A stretch of DNA of 64,000 bases from JAFDYH01 sp049840875 (GTDB lineage: Bacteria; Bacteroidota; Bacteroidia; Chitinophagales; Chitinophagaceae), in the NCBI GenBank assembly GCA_049840875.1, contig JASGJE010000009.1, positions 1-64,000 of the forward strand. Direction: 5' to 3'. Positions 6,994-15,782 of this stretch are shown here, piece by piece. A program made the position numbers and the translations under genes. Position 1 is the first letter of the stretch, and each line of letters begins with the position of its first letter. The notes under the pieces were generated by a model that worked only from the letters and a program-made list of their open reading frames with translations, was not told where the DNA came from and made no database searches.

Positions 6994-9102
6994 ATGACCA
7001 CCATTCAAAACCTTTACCCCGACAGTCCCCTCAATGTTCCCGCAGCGTTTACAGAAGCATCGCCTTCATTTAAAGCTGAAGTAAAAAAAGTTATGGGGTC
7101 CATTACCTTTTTCTTCATTGTTTACATCTTGCTTATTATTTTTTCCATTGCGCTGGGTATCGGTTGTGTATTTGCGGGCATTGCTGTCATGGCAGGTCTT
7201 GCCAGCCTTATTGGTCTGATGCTGGGTTTAGGAATTATCAGCATCGGTATAATGGTTTTTATTTTCCTGGTTAAGTTTATTTTTTCAGTAAAGAAATTTG
7301 ATGAATCCGGCAGCTTAGAGATTACTGCAGCGGAACAACCGCAATTATTTGATTTTATTAAGAAGCTGACTACCGATACACAAACGCAGTTTCCAAAAAA
7401 GATTATTCTTTCACCAGAAGTGAATGCCTGCGTGTTTTACAATGATAGTTTCTGGAGCATGTTTTTCCCGGTAAAGAAGAACCTGCAAATAGGGCTCGGC
7501 CTCGTGAATACATTAACGTTAAGCGAATTCAAAGCGGTAATGGCGCATGAGTTTGGCCATTTTTCCCAGCGGAGTATGAAGCTTGGCACATTTGTTTACA
7601 ATGTGAACAAGGCAATCTATAACATGCTTTATGAGAATAAAGATTACGGAAATTTTCTTCAACGCTGGGGAAACGTGCATTGGGCGATTGGCATCTTTAT
7701 GTGGGTAACGATACAGATCGTGAAAATTATCCAGGAAATATTGCAGTCTGTTTATGGTTTTATTAATAAACGCTACATGAGCCTTTCACGGGAAATGGAA
7801 TTTCATGCAGACGCAGTTGCAGCGAGTGTAAGCGGCAGTAATAACCTTATTCAATCGCTCCGAAAAATTGAGATCAGTGATTTCTGTTATAGTTCCGTAT
7901 TGCGAAGTGCAAATGAGCGCATAGAAGATAAATCGGTGTTTGACAACATTTATACCAAACATCTTATCGTAATGGAGCAGTACGGTAAAGAAAACAACCT
8001 GGTATTGGAGAATAGTGTGCCTGTAACAGACGAATCTTTTTTAAAAAAATTCCAGGCAAGCCGGGTGAATATAATCAATCAATGGGCATCGCATCCTTCA
8101 AGAGAAGATCGTGAAGCCCGTTTACGTGAGTTGAATATTAACGCAGAGGAAGATAGTCAGCCTGCGTGGATACTTTTTAATGGACCGCTGCAATTGCAGC
8201 AGCAATTAACCGATACTGTTTATCGAAACGTTTCAAAAGATATAAAACAAAAAACGATCAATGATGATGATTTCCGAAACCAGTATTCTGCGGAAATGAA
8301 TTCGCATCGGTTGCCGGAGGAGTATAACGGCTATTTCGATGGGCATTTTATCACAGATATTGATGTAAATGCTGTGTTGGCTATACCATATGTGAATGAA
8401 GTGAACAGATCGGGATTACAGCGATTGGTCAGTGATGAAAAAGTAGCATTGCCGAAATTATTGGTATCAAATAACAACGATGCAGAACTGCTTAAAAAAA
8501 TAGTAAACAAAGAGATAACAACAAAGACATTTGATTTTGATGGAGAAAAGTATAAGAAAGAGTATGCTACGATATTATTAGATCAATTGAAGAAAGAAAC
8601 GGATCAGCAAACTGCTGCAGTCCAGGAAAATGATGAATCAATTATCGCGTTCTTCTATAAGGCTGCACAACAAAAAGGGTATGGAGAGGCAGAAACGCTT
8701 CGCAAGTTATACCTGGATTATTTCGAAGACAAAAAACTCGGTGATTTGCAGTTAGGGGTTAGCCAGAGAATCATGAATATTCTGTTGCCATTGCTGCATG
8801 GGCATAATTTGACTATGGAGAAAGCAATTGAGATTGCCAGCGGATTACGGGGTGAAAGCAGAACCTTGCAGGATTATTTTACAAAATGGATGCAACGGAA
8901 TGCATTTGATCAGAATCCACAATTCAAAGAAAGGGCGCGCCTCTTTTTACATAAAGACTACCAGTATTTCTCTGAGAACAGGTTTTTTAACAATGAGCTG
9001 GAAGATATTCACTACTTCATTCATAGTGGGCTCGCTGAGATAAATAAATTTCAATCGACCAGCTTTAAAAAAATTCTCGAATACCAGCTAAGCCTTTTGT
9101 AA
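6994..9102 (+). CDS. M48 family zinc metallopeptidase, membrane-anchored
   Basis: A 702-residue M48 (HtpX/Ste24-like) peptidase. Two hydrophobic stretches at about residues 37-95 anchor it in the inner membrane. The zinc site is HEFGH at 185-189, with a second motif REMEFHAD near 267-274 supplying the Glu ligand; a further hydrophobic stretch precedes it. The roughly 400-residue C-terminal part is helical and charged, with no recognised domain, making the protein about twice the length of HtpX. Family members degrade damaged membrane proteins. It ends 4 bp from the convergent DUF3500 gene. Confidence 0.9.
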   Translation: MTTIQNLYPDSPLNVPAAFTEASPSFKAEVKKVMGSITFFFIVYILLIIFSIALGIGCVFAGIAVMAGLASLIGLMLGLGIISIGIMVFIFLVKFIFSVKKFDESGSLEITAAEQPQLFDFIKKLTTDTQTQFPKKIILSPEVNACVFYNDSFWSMFFPVKKNLQIGLGLVNTLTLSEFKAVMAHEFGHFSQRSMKLGTFVYNVNKAIYNMLYENKDYGNFLQRWGNVHWAIGIFMWVTIQIVKIIQEILQSVYGFINKRYMSLSREMEFHADAVAASVSGSNNLIQSLRKIEISDFCYSSVLRSANERIEDKSVFDNIYTKHLIVMEQYGKENNLVLENSVPVTDESFLKKFQASRVNIINQWASHPSREDREARLRELNINAEEDSQPAWILFNGPLQLQQQLTDTVYRNVSKDIKQKTINDDDFRNQYSAEMNSHRLPEEYNGYFDGHFITDIDVNAVLAIPYVNEVNRSGLQRLVSDEKVALPKLLVSNNNDAELLKKIVNKEITTKTFDFDGEKYKKEYATILLDQLKKETDQQTAAVQENDESIIAFFYKAAQQKGYGEAETLRKLYLDYFEDKKLGDLQLGVSQRIMNILLPLLHGHNLTMEKAIEIASGLRGESRTLQDYFTKWMQRNAFDQNPQFKERARLFLHKDYQYFSENRFFNNELEDIHYFIHSGLAEINKFQSTSFKKILEYQLSLL

Positions 9103-9106
9103 AAAA

Positions 9107-10141
9107 TCAATGCTTGCTATTCCTGTAGTGTTCCATCAGCTCATCACCACCGAAATCATTTTTCAGATCGCGGATCACAGTATGAACATGATTGGCATTG
9201 TTCTGGGTGTTATCGTATTCTATTATTAATGTAGGGCCTTGAATGCGGTAGTAATGCGGGTTGCCGGGACCTGACTGCATCGCACCGGCCCATGCAAAAC
9301 GTAAGTTATTCAATCCCGCTGTTTCTATTTCATGCATCATGCCTTCTGCAAAAAAACGGGTATAGCGATGAATGTATAAACTCAGCAATTGAAGAAAAAG
9401 CTGTTTTTGTTTTTCATTCAGGTCACTGTACAAAATACCTTGTGGTGTATCGATCATTGCTTTTCGGCTGGCTGCTGTAAAAATTTCTCCCGGTGCATCT
9501 TTGCTGAAAATTGCTTTGGATTGTTGTGCAGCATCTAACGAATGTAATAGTGTAAAGCCAAGTTCTGTTTCATCTTTCAATACTTGTTTCCCTTTTTCAG
9601 GCCCGGCTAACACAATAGCAGGATTGCTACCCAGGAAACTTGGAGTACCTCCAACAAGTTTCTTATCCGCAAACGAAAAATTGAAAGAAACATGATGTCC
9701 TTCCAGTCGCCAACCCCAGGTAGAATCAACGAAAGGATTGCCGAATATGGTAAAAAAATATTTTCCCGGATCACGATAGTGATCTTCCGGCTTACGATTT
9801 TCCAATTCATGCAACACATTATCCAGTTGCATGATTGACGTTGCTTTTGTAAAGGCCTGGTCGCTTACCGTAGTATGTAACAATGCAAACGCCGCTTTTC
9901 GTTGACTTTCATTCAATTCATTTATCGAAATACCCTTACGGTCGTCTTTTGGGATAAAATGCCAGTTGTATCGTTCCTCGGTATCGAAAATAAATTGAGC
10001 CTTCGCTCTTTGTTCGCCTGTCAATGATTGCAAAAAAGCATTAGCTGCAGTTGGTATAGTAGCGAAACTTTTATTTGCTGATTGGGCGTCAACGTGCAGA
10101 ATAGAGATTATAATAAAAAGAACAAGCAGTAATCGTCTCAT
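9107..10141 (-). CDS. Secreted DUF3500 family protein
   Basis: A 344-residue protein with a signal peptide (MRRLLLVLFIIISILHVDAQ), hence periplasmic or secreted. The rest matches the DUF3500 pattern as I know it: AFLQSLTGEQRAKAQF near the N terminus, FDTEERYNWHFIP, HHVSFNFSF in the middle, and HVHTVIRDLKNDFGGD near the C terminus. The family's biochemical role is not established; it is widespread in Bacteroidota and Planctomycetes. No operon partner. Confidence 0.82.
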   Translation of the reverse strand: MRRLLLVLFIIISILHVDAQSANKSFATIPTAANAFLQSLTGEQRAKAQFIFDTEERYNWHFIPKDDRKGISINELNESQRKAAFALLHTTVSDQAFTKATSIMQLDNVLHELENRKPEDHYRDPGKYFFTIFGNPFVDSTWGWRLEGHHVSFNFSFADKKLVGGTPSFLGSNPAIVLAGPEKGKQVLKDETELGFTLLHSLDAAQQSKAIFSKDAPGEIFTAASRKAMIDTPQGILYSDLNEKQKQLFLQLLSLYIHRYTRFFAEGMMHEIETAGLNNLRFAWAGAMQSGPGNPHYYRIQGPTLIIEYDNTQNNANHVHTVIRDLKNDFGGDELMEHYRNSKH

Positions 10142-10270
10142 TTTATTGGCGTATTGATTTTATGAAATACCAAGATAAGAAGTATCGTCCAACTGTGGTT
10201 CGATTTGTATGAAGTCTGAACAAAACCTGCCGAATTGAAATGACAACCCGATGGACAAGAGATGATACAT

Positions 10271-10278
10271 TATATTTG
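10271..10278 (+). promoter_or_regulatory. -7 promoter element for the TauE/SafE-like gene
   Basis: TATATTTG fits TAnnTTTG and lies 20 bp upstream of the ATG at 10299. A TTG near 10233 is too far away to be a good -33 element. Confidence 0.45.
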
Positions 10279-10298
10279 AACGTTGTAACCAATTACTG

Positions 10299-11051
10299 AT
10301 GGGAATTTTACACGCTTATTCATTTACCAACTGGATATTAATTGCCATTGCTACATTTATTATTGGTCTTTCAAAGGCTGGATTGAAAGGTATCGATATG
10401 CTGAATGTGACACTGATGGCTATCGTGTTTGGAGGGAAAGCTTCAACAGGCATCGTATTGCCGTTGCTCTGTGCAGCCGACATCATGGCCGTTACATACT
10501 ATCACCGGCATTGCCGCTGGAAATATTTCTGGCGGTTAGTTCCCTGGATGATGGCTGGTATCCTGATCGGAGTTTTCACGGGCCGCGACCTGAATGAATA
10601 TTATTTCAGGAAAATAATGGCATTGATCATTATCGTAACAGTGATAATCATTGTTGCGATGGAATTCAAGAAGTCAACTGAGATTCCTTCTAATAAAGCG
10701 TTTGCAGCCTCAATGGGTTTGGTGTCCGGTTTTACCACCATGCTTGGTAATCTTGCAGGAGCTTTTTCCAATATTTACTTTCTTGCCTTACGGTTACCCA
10801 AAAACGATTTTATTGGTACGGCAGCGTGGGTGTTTTTAGCAATGAATTTTTTCAAATTGCCTTTCCAGGTTTTTTACTGGAAAAATATAACCACCACAAC
10901 ATTGAAGACCGATATGATTCTGTTGCCTGCATTAATTGCAGGTTTTTGGGCTGGGTTAAAGATCGTTGAAAAAATAAAAGACGATAACTACCGTAAAGTA
11001 GTTATCGTCCTTACATTGATCGGCGCAATATTTATTTTTATGCGGCACTGA
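10299..11051 (+). CDS. Sulfite exporter TauE/SafE family membrane protein
   Basis: A 250-residue integral inner-membrane protein with about eight helices. The N-terminal pattern IATFIIGLSKAGLKGIDMLNV is the TauE/SafE signature loop, and the second half repeats it with GLVSGFTTMLGNLAGAF. Family members export sulfite, sulfoacetate and other small organic anions. The substrate here is unknown, with no sulfur-metabolism gene nearby. It is monocistronic, with its own -7 element. Confidence 0.88.
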   Translation: MGILHAYSFTNWILIAIATFIIGLSKAGLKGIDMLNVTLMAIVFGGKASTGIVLPLLCAADIMAVTYYHRHCRWKYFWRLVPWMMAGILIGVFTGRDLNEYYFRKIMALIIIVTVIIIVAMEFKKSTEIPSNKAFAASMGLVSGFTTMLGNLAGAFSNIYFLALRLPKNDFIGTAAWVFLAMNFFKLPFQVFYWKNITTTTLKTDMILLPALIAGFWAGLKIVEKIKDDNYRKVVIVLTLIGAIFIFMRH

Positions 11052-11081
11052 TGAACAAAATATCATGCCTTCTGAATTTTA

Positions 11082-11116
11082 GTCAATCGTCATCTGTCAA
11101 TGGTCAATCGTTCATT
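11082..11116. repeat. Degenerate GTCAATCGT-type intergenic repeat
   Basis: GTCAATCGT occurs at 11082-11090, GTCAATG at 11096-11102 and GTCAATCGT again at 11103-11111. Related single units (GGTCAATG) appear in the gaps near 13999 and 17355. It sits between convergent genes. A dispersed short satellite is likely; function unknown. Confidence 0.4.
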
Positions 11117-11127
11117 ATCCCACTTTC

Positions 11128-12738
11128 TTAATTCTTCAATATCTTAAACTCAACTCTTCTGTTCAACTGCCGTCCTTCATCTGTTTCATTGGTTGCCACC
11201 GGCAACGATTCACCATAGCCATGCGAGGTAATGCGTGAAGCATCGATGCCTTTTGCTATGATATATTCCATTACCGAACGAGCACGGTTATCACTCAGGC
11301 GGAAGTTGTATTCATCTGAACCTTTACTATCGGTATGCGCACTCATCTCGATTACGATTGATGGATTTTCACGCAATAATTTCACCACACGATCCAGTTC
11401 AAATGATGACTCAGGACGCAAATCCCATTTATCAAAATCAAAGAACACATTGTTTAACCGTACTACCGAACCTATTTCAATCGGTACGAGGTAAAGGTCT
11501 TTGTGAATTTCTTTGTAGCCTGCTTTTATCAATGAATCAAGATTCAGGTTTTCAGATATAGCAAAGTAATGATCGGCTGTTGCACGGATGCTGTAGTTTT
11601 TATCATAAGGCAATACGATTTTGAAAGCGCCATCAATCGGCGCTGACAAACCGTTTCCGGCAAGTTCGCCATCTGGTAATGTTTCGTAGACTAACGAAGC
11701 GCTTAATGGTTCACCTGTTTTTTTGTTATAAACATTACCCGTTACAAGCACCACTGGTTTTGGCATATCTCTCTCCAGTAATTTTACCCGTACTATATCA
11801 CTTTCGCCCAATGAATTTTGTGCAGAACTGAGATAAGCATATTCTCCACCGGCATCCATGGTAAAGAATGCGTCCCAGTCGGAAGTATTAATAGGGCTTC
11901 CGAGATTTACCGGGTCACTCCATTTTTCCCAGGTATTGTCCAATCGTTTGCTCATCCAGATATCATTATCGCCCAGGCCACCGGCACGATCACTACTGAA
12001 GTATAACGTCTCGCCATCTGCTGCGAGGTAAGGCGTCATTTCATTGGTATTTGGTCCGTTTATTTTTTTACCAAGACTCTTCGGCTCGGTCCATATGCTA
12101 TCCGAACGTAGAAAACTTACAAAGATGTCATTGTTTTCTCCCCCTTTCTCGGTTGTAGAGTATAGAAAGAGCGTCTTGCCATCATGCGCCATTGAAGCGC
12201 CTGATTGACGCCCACGATCATACTTGTCATACTTGTTGATGTAAAGCATATTGGGTCGTCCCCAGTTGCCATTCTTTTTTCTAACGCACATGCTTACCCC
12301 ATTTCCATAATAATCGCCATTCACATATGCGCCTCGGATCAATATGCGATTATTGTCAGGGCTTATCCAATACACTGCATTATAGAAATATTGATTCAAG
12401 GGGTATTCCATATGCATCGCTTCGCTCCATTTCCCCGTAATAGTATCACGCTGGCTAAACCATATATCCTGCGAATTAGGAATCACGTTATACTTTGTAT
12501 TCGCCGGATGGTTCTGGCAAATGAAAAATAAAAGATTACCATCGGCGCTGATAGTCGGTCTGAGTTCGGCAAGATCGGTATTGACATTTGGCCCGAGGTT
12601 TTCGATTTTCATAATCGTACCGGCCTTAATGATATTATCGGTTTGTCGGTGAAGAGCGAGATCGCTGGAATCTGAAGGCTGCGCCCATGCAGAATACAGG
12701 CACGCAAGCATCAGGGTGGATAAGATGGCGTTTTTCAC
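11128..12738 (-). CDS. OmpA family outer-membrane protein with PD40 propeller repeats
   Basis: A 536-residue secreted protein: signal peptide (about 1-19), PD40/WD40-like beta-propeller repeats (ADGNLLFFIC, DGKTLFLYST, DGETLYFSSDRAGG), a carboxypeptidase-regulatory-like beta domain (VLVTGNVYNKKTGEPLSA) and a C-terminal OmpA peptidoglycan-binding domain (FFDFDKWDLRPES ... SAHTDSKGSDEYNFRLSDNRA). The Asp and Arg that grip diaminopimelate are present. The start is GTG at 12738; no in-frame ATG fits. Such proteins anchor the outer membrane and some accompany T9SS gliding machinery. It is alone here. Confidence 0.9.
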   Translation of the reverse strand: MKNAILSTLMLACLYSAWAQPSDSSDLALHRQTDNIIKAGTIMKIENLGPNVNTDLAELRPTISADGNLLFFICQNHPANTKYNVIPNSQDIWFSQRDTITGKWSEAMHMEYPLNQYFYNAVYWISPDNNRILIRGAYVNGDYYGNGVSMCVRKKNGNWGRPNMLYINKYDKYDRGRQSGASMAHDGKTLFLYSTTEKGGENNDIFVSFLRSDSIWTEPKSLGKKINGPNTNEMTPYLAADGETLYFSSDRAGGLGDNDIWMSKRLDNTWEKWSDPVNLGSPINTSDWDAFFTMDAGGEYAYLSSAQNSLGESDIVRVKLLERDMPKPVVLVTGNVYNKKTGEPLSASLVYETLPDGELAGNGLSAPIDGAFKIVLPYDKNYSIRATADHYFAISENLNLDSLIKAGYKEIHKDLYLVPIEIGSVVRLNNVFFDFDKWDLRPESSFELDRVVKLLRENPSIVIEMSAHTDSKGSDEYNFRLSDNRARSVMEYIIAKGIDASRITSHGYGESLPVATNETDEGRQLNRRVEFKILKN

Positions 12739-13053
12739 AATAGTGGATTTCCGCGAAAAATAGTAAAAACAATTGGTGAATTATAATTTTCGGAGGGATT
12801 TGTATTGGTTTACACTTAATACTGGGTTTGTGCTCAGGGTATTTTCCAAATTCAGCAGGAGCTGTATTAAAACTTGCGTTGAAAAGTTATCCAATAATTG
12901 CCTGGAAAATCTATTGTAGTAATGCCGGTCTATATTGAAAGACGTCCGATTTTTTAAGTAACCTGTCAATTCCATACTACATTAAAATAAATATCATTCG
13001 ACTTGCCAGGTGCAGGGTTCATCTTTACTTTACATAACCAAAATCCAATACCA
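12739..13053. other. Intergenic region, divergent promoters expected
   Basis: This 315-bp gap separates the OmpA gene (minus) from the small plus-strand gene at 13054. TATTTTTC on the minus strand about 20 bp before the OmpA start is one mismatch from TAnnTTTG. A 64-codon minus-strand frame at 12781-12975 has no recognisable content and is not called. Confidence 0.4.
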
Positions 13054-13368
13054 ATGAACAGCTCAGAAAAACCAACCGGTACAAAACGTGCCTTTTCACT
13101 GCATCGTGCAGTCAACGAATTGCTCAATTGCTACGCAAGAGTAAAAAGAAATCACAGTCATTATTTCATCAACGATGTTCCCTCTCATCTCGTGATCAGC
13201 AGCGATGATGTGGCTTCATTGCTTGGCGATCTGTTTGCTATTATCTCATCGCATCCTGCCCAGGAACCGGTTCGCATCTCAGCAGTTAAGTCTGCTGATG
13301 GAGTAAAACTGTATGTGAAGGAGTCGCTTTTTTTTGCCCATTGTTTCGCAGGCGCACAGGCGGCTTAA
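13054..13368 (+). CDS. Small protein resembling a histidine-kinase-like fold fragment
   Basis: A 104-residue cytosolic protein. ATG 13054 (MNSSEKPTGTKR) is chosen over the in-frame start at 13003, which lies in upstream DNA. The middle (HYFINDVPSHLVISSDDVASLLGDL) resembles the segment between the DHp and ATPase parts of a sensor kinase, including the spot where an N-box would start. No N, G1 or G2 box follows and the C terminus ends abruptly in FAHCFAGAQAA. It is either a small Bacteroidota-specific protein or a shortened kinase relative. A hairpin follows. Confidence 0.55.
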   Translation: MNSSEKPTGTKRAFSLHRAVNELLNCYARVKRNHSHYFINDVPSHLVISSDDVASLLGDLFAIISSHPAQEPVRISAVKSADGVKLYVKESLFFAHCFAGAQAA

Positions 13369-13386
13369 TACTTTATTAAAATACTT

Positions 13387-13425
13387 AAGGCTGATGAGGA
13401 GAGAAGAAATTTCCTTTTCAGCCTT
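13387..13425 (+). terminator. Hairpin after the small 104-aa gene
   Basis: AAGGCTGA (13387-13394) pairs with TCAGCCTT (13418-13425) around a purine-rich loop. The T-tract after it is weak, so termination is only probable. Confidence 0.4.
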
Positions 13426-13445
13426 TCGCTGTTTAATGACATAGG

Positions 13446-13479
13446 TTGGCTTATTTATACCATTGAGTTCTTACTTTTG
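13446..13479 (+). promoter_or_regulatory. Promoter for the YajQ gene
   Basis: TTG at 13446-13448 and TACTTTTG at 13472-13479 are 23 bp apart, within the range for Bacteroidota -33/-7 promoters. The ATG follows at 13499, so the leader is short. Confidence 0.5.
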
Positions 13480-13498
13480 ACAACCTAAATGATTCACC

Positions 13499-13990
13499 AT
13501 GCCTTCATTTGATATTGTCAGTAAAGTTGATGCCCAGGCACTCGACAATGCAATAAATGTCGTAACCAAGGAAATTACCAACCGCTTTGATTTTAAAGGA
13601 TCGCATGTCGTTATCGATCTCAATAAAAAAGAATTCAAGCTGAATATAGAGACCGAAGATGATATGAAGATGCGACAGTTGATGGATGTTTTAATCAGCC
13701 GGGCACACAAGCAGGGAATTGCGCCGGAAGCGTTTGATTTTTCGAAAGAGGCGTATCAGAGTGGTAAAGTCACAAAAAAAGAAGTGTCGGTTCGTAACGG
13801 CTTGCGGCAGGAAGATGCAAAGAAGATCGTTAAACAAATTAAAGATTCAGGTTTGAAAGTGCAGGCTGCAATTATGGACGATATGGTGAGGGTAACTGGT
13901 AAAAAAATAGATGACCTGCAGGAAGTAATCAAAGCATCAAAAGGCTGGAACCTTGGCATTCCGATGCAGTATGAGAATATGAGAAGCTGA
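13499..13990 (+). CDS. yajQ: YajQ family nucleotide-binding protein (UPF0234)
   Basis: A 163-residue cytosolic protein collinear with YajQ: MPSFDIVSKVD at the N terminus, ITNRFDFKGS, DFSKEAYQSGKVTKKEV in the middle and QAAIMDDMVRVTGKKIDDLQ near the end. Full length for the family, two ferredoxin-like domains. Some homologues bind cyclic di-GMP and act with a transcription factor; others bind nucleotides or RNA, so the ligand here is uncertain. Single gene with its own promoter. Confidence 0.93.
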   Translation: MPSFDIVSKVDAQALDNAINVVTKEITNRFDFKGSHVVIDLNKKEFKLNIETEDDMKMRQLMDVLISRAHKQGIAPEAFDFSKEAYQSGKVTKKEVSVRNGLRQEDAKKIVKQIKDSGLKVQAAIMDDMVRVTGKKIDDLQEVIKASKGWNLGIPMQYENMRS

Positions 13991-14322
13991 GGAACAATGG
14001 TCAATGGAATAAAGTAACCTCCTAAGGTCGCTCGTTTTTACCTTTTTATTTTTTAATTTTTACTTTGAACGTGTGCATAACTATGTGCTGAACAGGTGCA
14101 TAAGAGTAACGCTTAAAATTTGGAATCAGCTATTCTGTAATGTTATCTTCAATGTACAATCGTTGCAGATAATCCGGAAACGGACAAAAGCAACACGAAT
14201 CGGGAAACCAGTAAAATGGTGGAACAATTCAGGAAAGCATCGGGTTACTGAGTAGGATTGCGCAAGCAGGAATACAAAGAACAACTTGGTGCTTTCTTTT
14301 TATCCCCCGTCCCAAATATTAT
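13991..14322. other. Intergenic region without a confident gene
   Basis: The gap holds two GTGCATAA copies (at about 14072 and 14095) and a GGTCAATGG unit like the repeat at 11082. A 60-codon frame at 14073-14255 and a short peptide-like stretch in another frame (about 14165-14250) do not resemble known proteins. No RNA gene was recognised. Confidence 0.4.
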
Positions 14323-14353
14323 TTGGAACGATCCTCTTCGCAGATTACCTTTG
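14323..14353 (+). promoter_or_regulatory. Strong -33/-7 promoter for ribosomal protein L31
   Basis: TTG (14323-14325, within TTTGG) and TACCTTTG (14346-14353) are separated by 20 bp, close to the ideal Bacteroidota housekeeping promoter. The leader to the ATG at 14429 is about 70 nt. Confidence 0.65.
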
Positions 14354-14428
14354 CAAATCTTTTAAAATCAGTTTAATAAGGTTAATTCCGGCATGTCAGA
14401 TGTTTGGGATTTTGTAAATCAAAGAGTT

Positions 14429-14680
14429 ATGAAAAAAGGATTGCATCCGGCAAGTTACCGGTTAGTTGTTTTTAAAGACATGAGTAATGGTTACTCGTTC
14501 CTTAGCCGCTCTACTGCTGGCTCAAAGGAGACCGTAAAATGGGAAGACGGAAAAGATTATCCTCTGGTGAAATTAGAAATTTCAAATACCTCTCATCCCT
14601 TCTTTACCGGTAAGAACGTGCTCGTGGATACCGCGGGCCGTATCGATAAATTCCGCAAGAAGTACGAGAAGAAAAAATAA
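14429..14680 (+). CDS. rpmE2: 50S ribosomal protein L31 type B
   Basis: An 83-residue L31, a small protein of the large ribosomal subunit near the central protuberance. MKKGLHPASYRLVVFKDMSN, VKLEISNTSHPF and DTAGRIDKFRKKY are the type B pattern. It has no cysteines, so it is the zinc-independent form. ATG 14429 is used because family members begin MKKG/MKKDIHP; the longer in-frame start at 14393 adds 12 unrelated residues. It has its own promoter and a good terminator, so it is monocistronic. Confidence 0.95.
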   Translation: MKKGLHPASYRLVVFKDMSNGYSFLSRSTAGSKETVKWEDGKDYPLVKLEISNTSHPFFTGKNVLVDTAGRIDKFRKKYEKKK

Positions 14681-14732
14681 TTACTTAGCTTAGAGCTAGA
14701 ATAATTTTTTGTTTTTCATGGCTATACTTTAG

Positions 14733-14760
14733 ACCTCCTGATTCTTCGGGAGGTTTTTTT
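14733..14760 (+). terminator. Rho-independent terminator of the L31 gene
   Basis: ACCTCC (14733-14738) pairs with GGAGGT (14749-14754) and is followed directly by a run of T. It lies about 50 bp after the stop codon. Confidence 0.75.
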
Positions 14761-14953
14761 ATTTCCTGTCTTTTGCATCATCGATGAATTATCGATCCCT
14801 TATCTCCGTTACAATCTTACAGACTAACAGTATTCCCGACTCCCGGACTTTCTTCTGACTTTTCTGCGATTCATTTCACCGCAAACAAAATTTTCGTTTG
14901 TCCATTGCTGAAAAAATGATGGTAACTTAGTAGAACATCAAATTGCTTGCGTC

Positions 14954-15334
14954 ATGAAAGATCAACTCGTTTCACGCATTGCAGTAATAATACTTGCAAT
15001 CGTCCTGATTGTATTTGGATTTTATCATTTTAAACAACCCCGCGTTATGCTACAGTTTGTGCCCAACTTCCTGCCAGGGGGAAGAGTTTGGGTTTATATT
15101 GTGGGATGCGCTTTCATTCTGGCAGGTATCGCATTCATTCTTCACAAGTATGTGAAACTCGCCGGTTATCTTCTTGCGTTGTTGCTAATTTGTTTTGTAT
15201 TACTTATTCATTTGCCCAACTATCTTCATTCAGGAGATATAAATGAGCAAAAGGATACACTGATGAATCTTTTGAAAGATTCTGCCATTGCCGCGTTCGC
15301 TATGTATATCGCTGCGAATGCGCAGAAGATTTAA
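14954..15334 (+). CDS. DoxX-like membrane protein
   Basis: A 126-residue integral membrane protein with four predicted helices (around residues 8-26, 44-62, 68-86 and 105-122). The first helix followed by FGFYHFKQPRVMLQFVPNFLP resembles the DoxX/DoxD-like family. Members often act in redox or quinone-related contexts, but this branch is not characterised. It stands alone, followed by about 190 bp before the DUF1328 gene. Confidence 0.65.
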   Translation: MKDQLVSRIAVIILAIVLIVFGFYHFKQPRVMLQFVPNFLPGGRVWVYIVGCAFILAGIAFILHKYVKLAGYLLALLLICFVLLIHLPNYLHSGDINEQKDTLMNLLKDSAIAAFAMYIAANAQKI

Positions 15335-15525
15335 GAAAGATTTTAAATAATCCGGCCATCTGATTGTTTTGTTGCGATTTACAATTCACGGGAATATTAT
15401 CCGCATCAAATGATGCAAACCATTTCTATTGTTTTTATATGCGGTAAAAGCGCATAAGGAACCACGTGGCACAGTTTTTTTAAATGTAAATGCGTTAATC
15501 AATTTTTCATTTAAAACTTAATTAT

Positions 15526-15687
15526 ATGCTACGCTGGACAGTTATTTTTCTGATCGTTGCTATTATCGCGGCCATATTCGGCTTTGGTGGTATTGCTGCA
15601 GGTGCGGCAGGAATTGCAAAAATTTTGTTCTTCATATTTATTGTTCTTTTCCTTCTTTCTCTCATCAGGGGAAGATCGGTGGAATAA
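15526..15687 (+). CDS. DUF1328 small membrane protein (YtjA-like)
   Basis: A 53-residue inner-membrane protein with the DUF1328 pattern: MLRWTVIFLIVAIIAAIFGF, then GGIAAGAAGIAKILF and a C-terminal RGRSVE. Two helices with glycine/alanine packing. Such proteins are widespread and often stress-associated, function unknown. A TGGCAC element at 15467-15472 resembles a sigma-54 -24 box, but the matching -12 GC is missing. An efficient hairpin terminator lies 30 bp after the stop. Confidence 0.88.
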   Translation: MLRWTVIFLIVAIIAAIFGFGGIAAGAAGIAKILFFIFIVLFLLSLIRGRSVE

Positions 15688-15717
15688 TGCTATAAAGCTT
15701 AACCTATGAATTGCAGA

Positions 15718-15747
15718 ATGACGCCTTCAACAAGGCGTCATTTTTTT
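15718..15747 (+). terminator. Rho-independent terminator after DUF1328 gene
   Basis: ATGACGCCTT (15718-15727) pairs perfectly with AAGGCGTCAT (15732-15741) across a 4-nt loop, followed by seven T. Confidence 0.85.
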
Positions 15748-15782
15748 ATAAAGAAAATCATATCTTGAAAAAAATCTTTAGT

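Noticed and set aside
12781..12975. 64-codon minus-strand frame before the OmpA gene
   Set aside because: No motif or homologue pattern; probably chance in A+T-rich DNA.
14073..14255. 60-codon frame in the gap before L31
   Set aside because: Basic, unrecognisable, no promoter or ribosome-binding signal; overlapped by short repeats.
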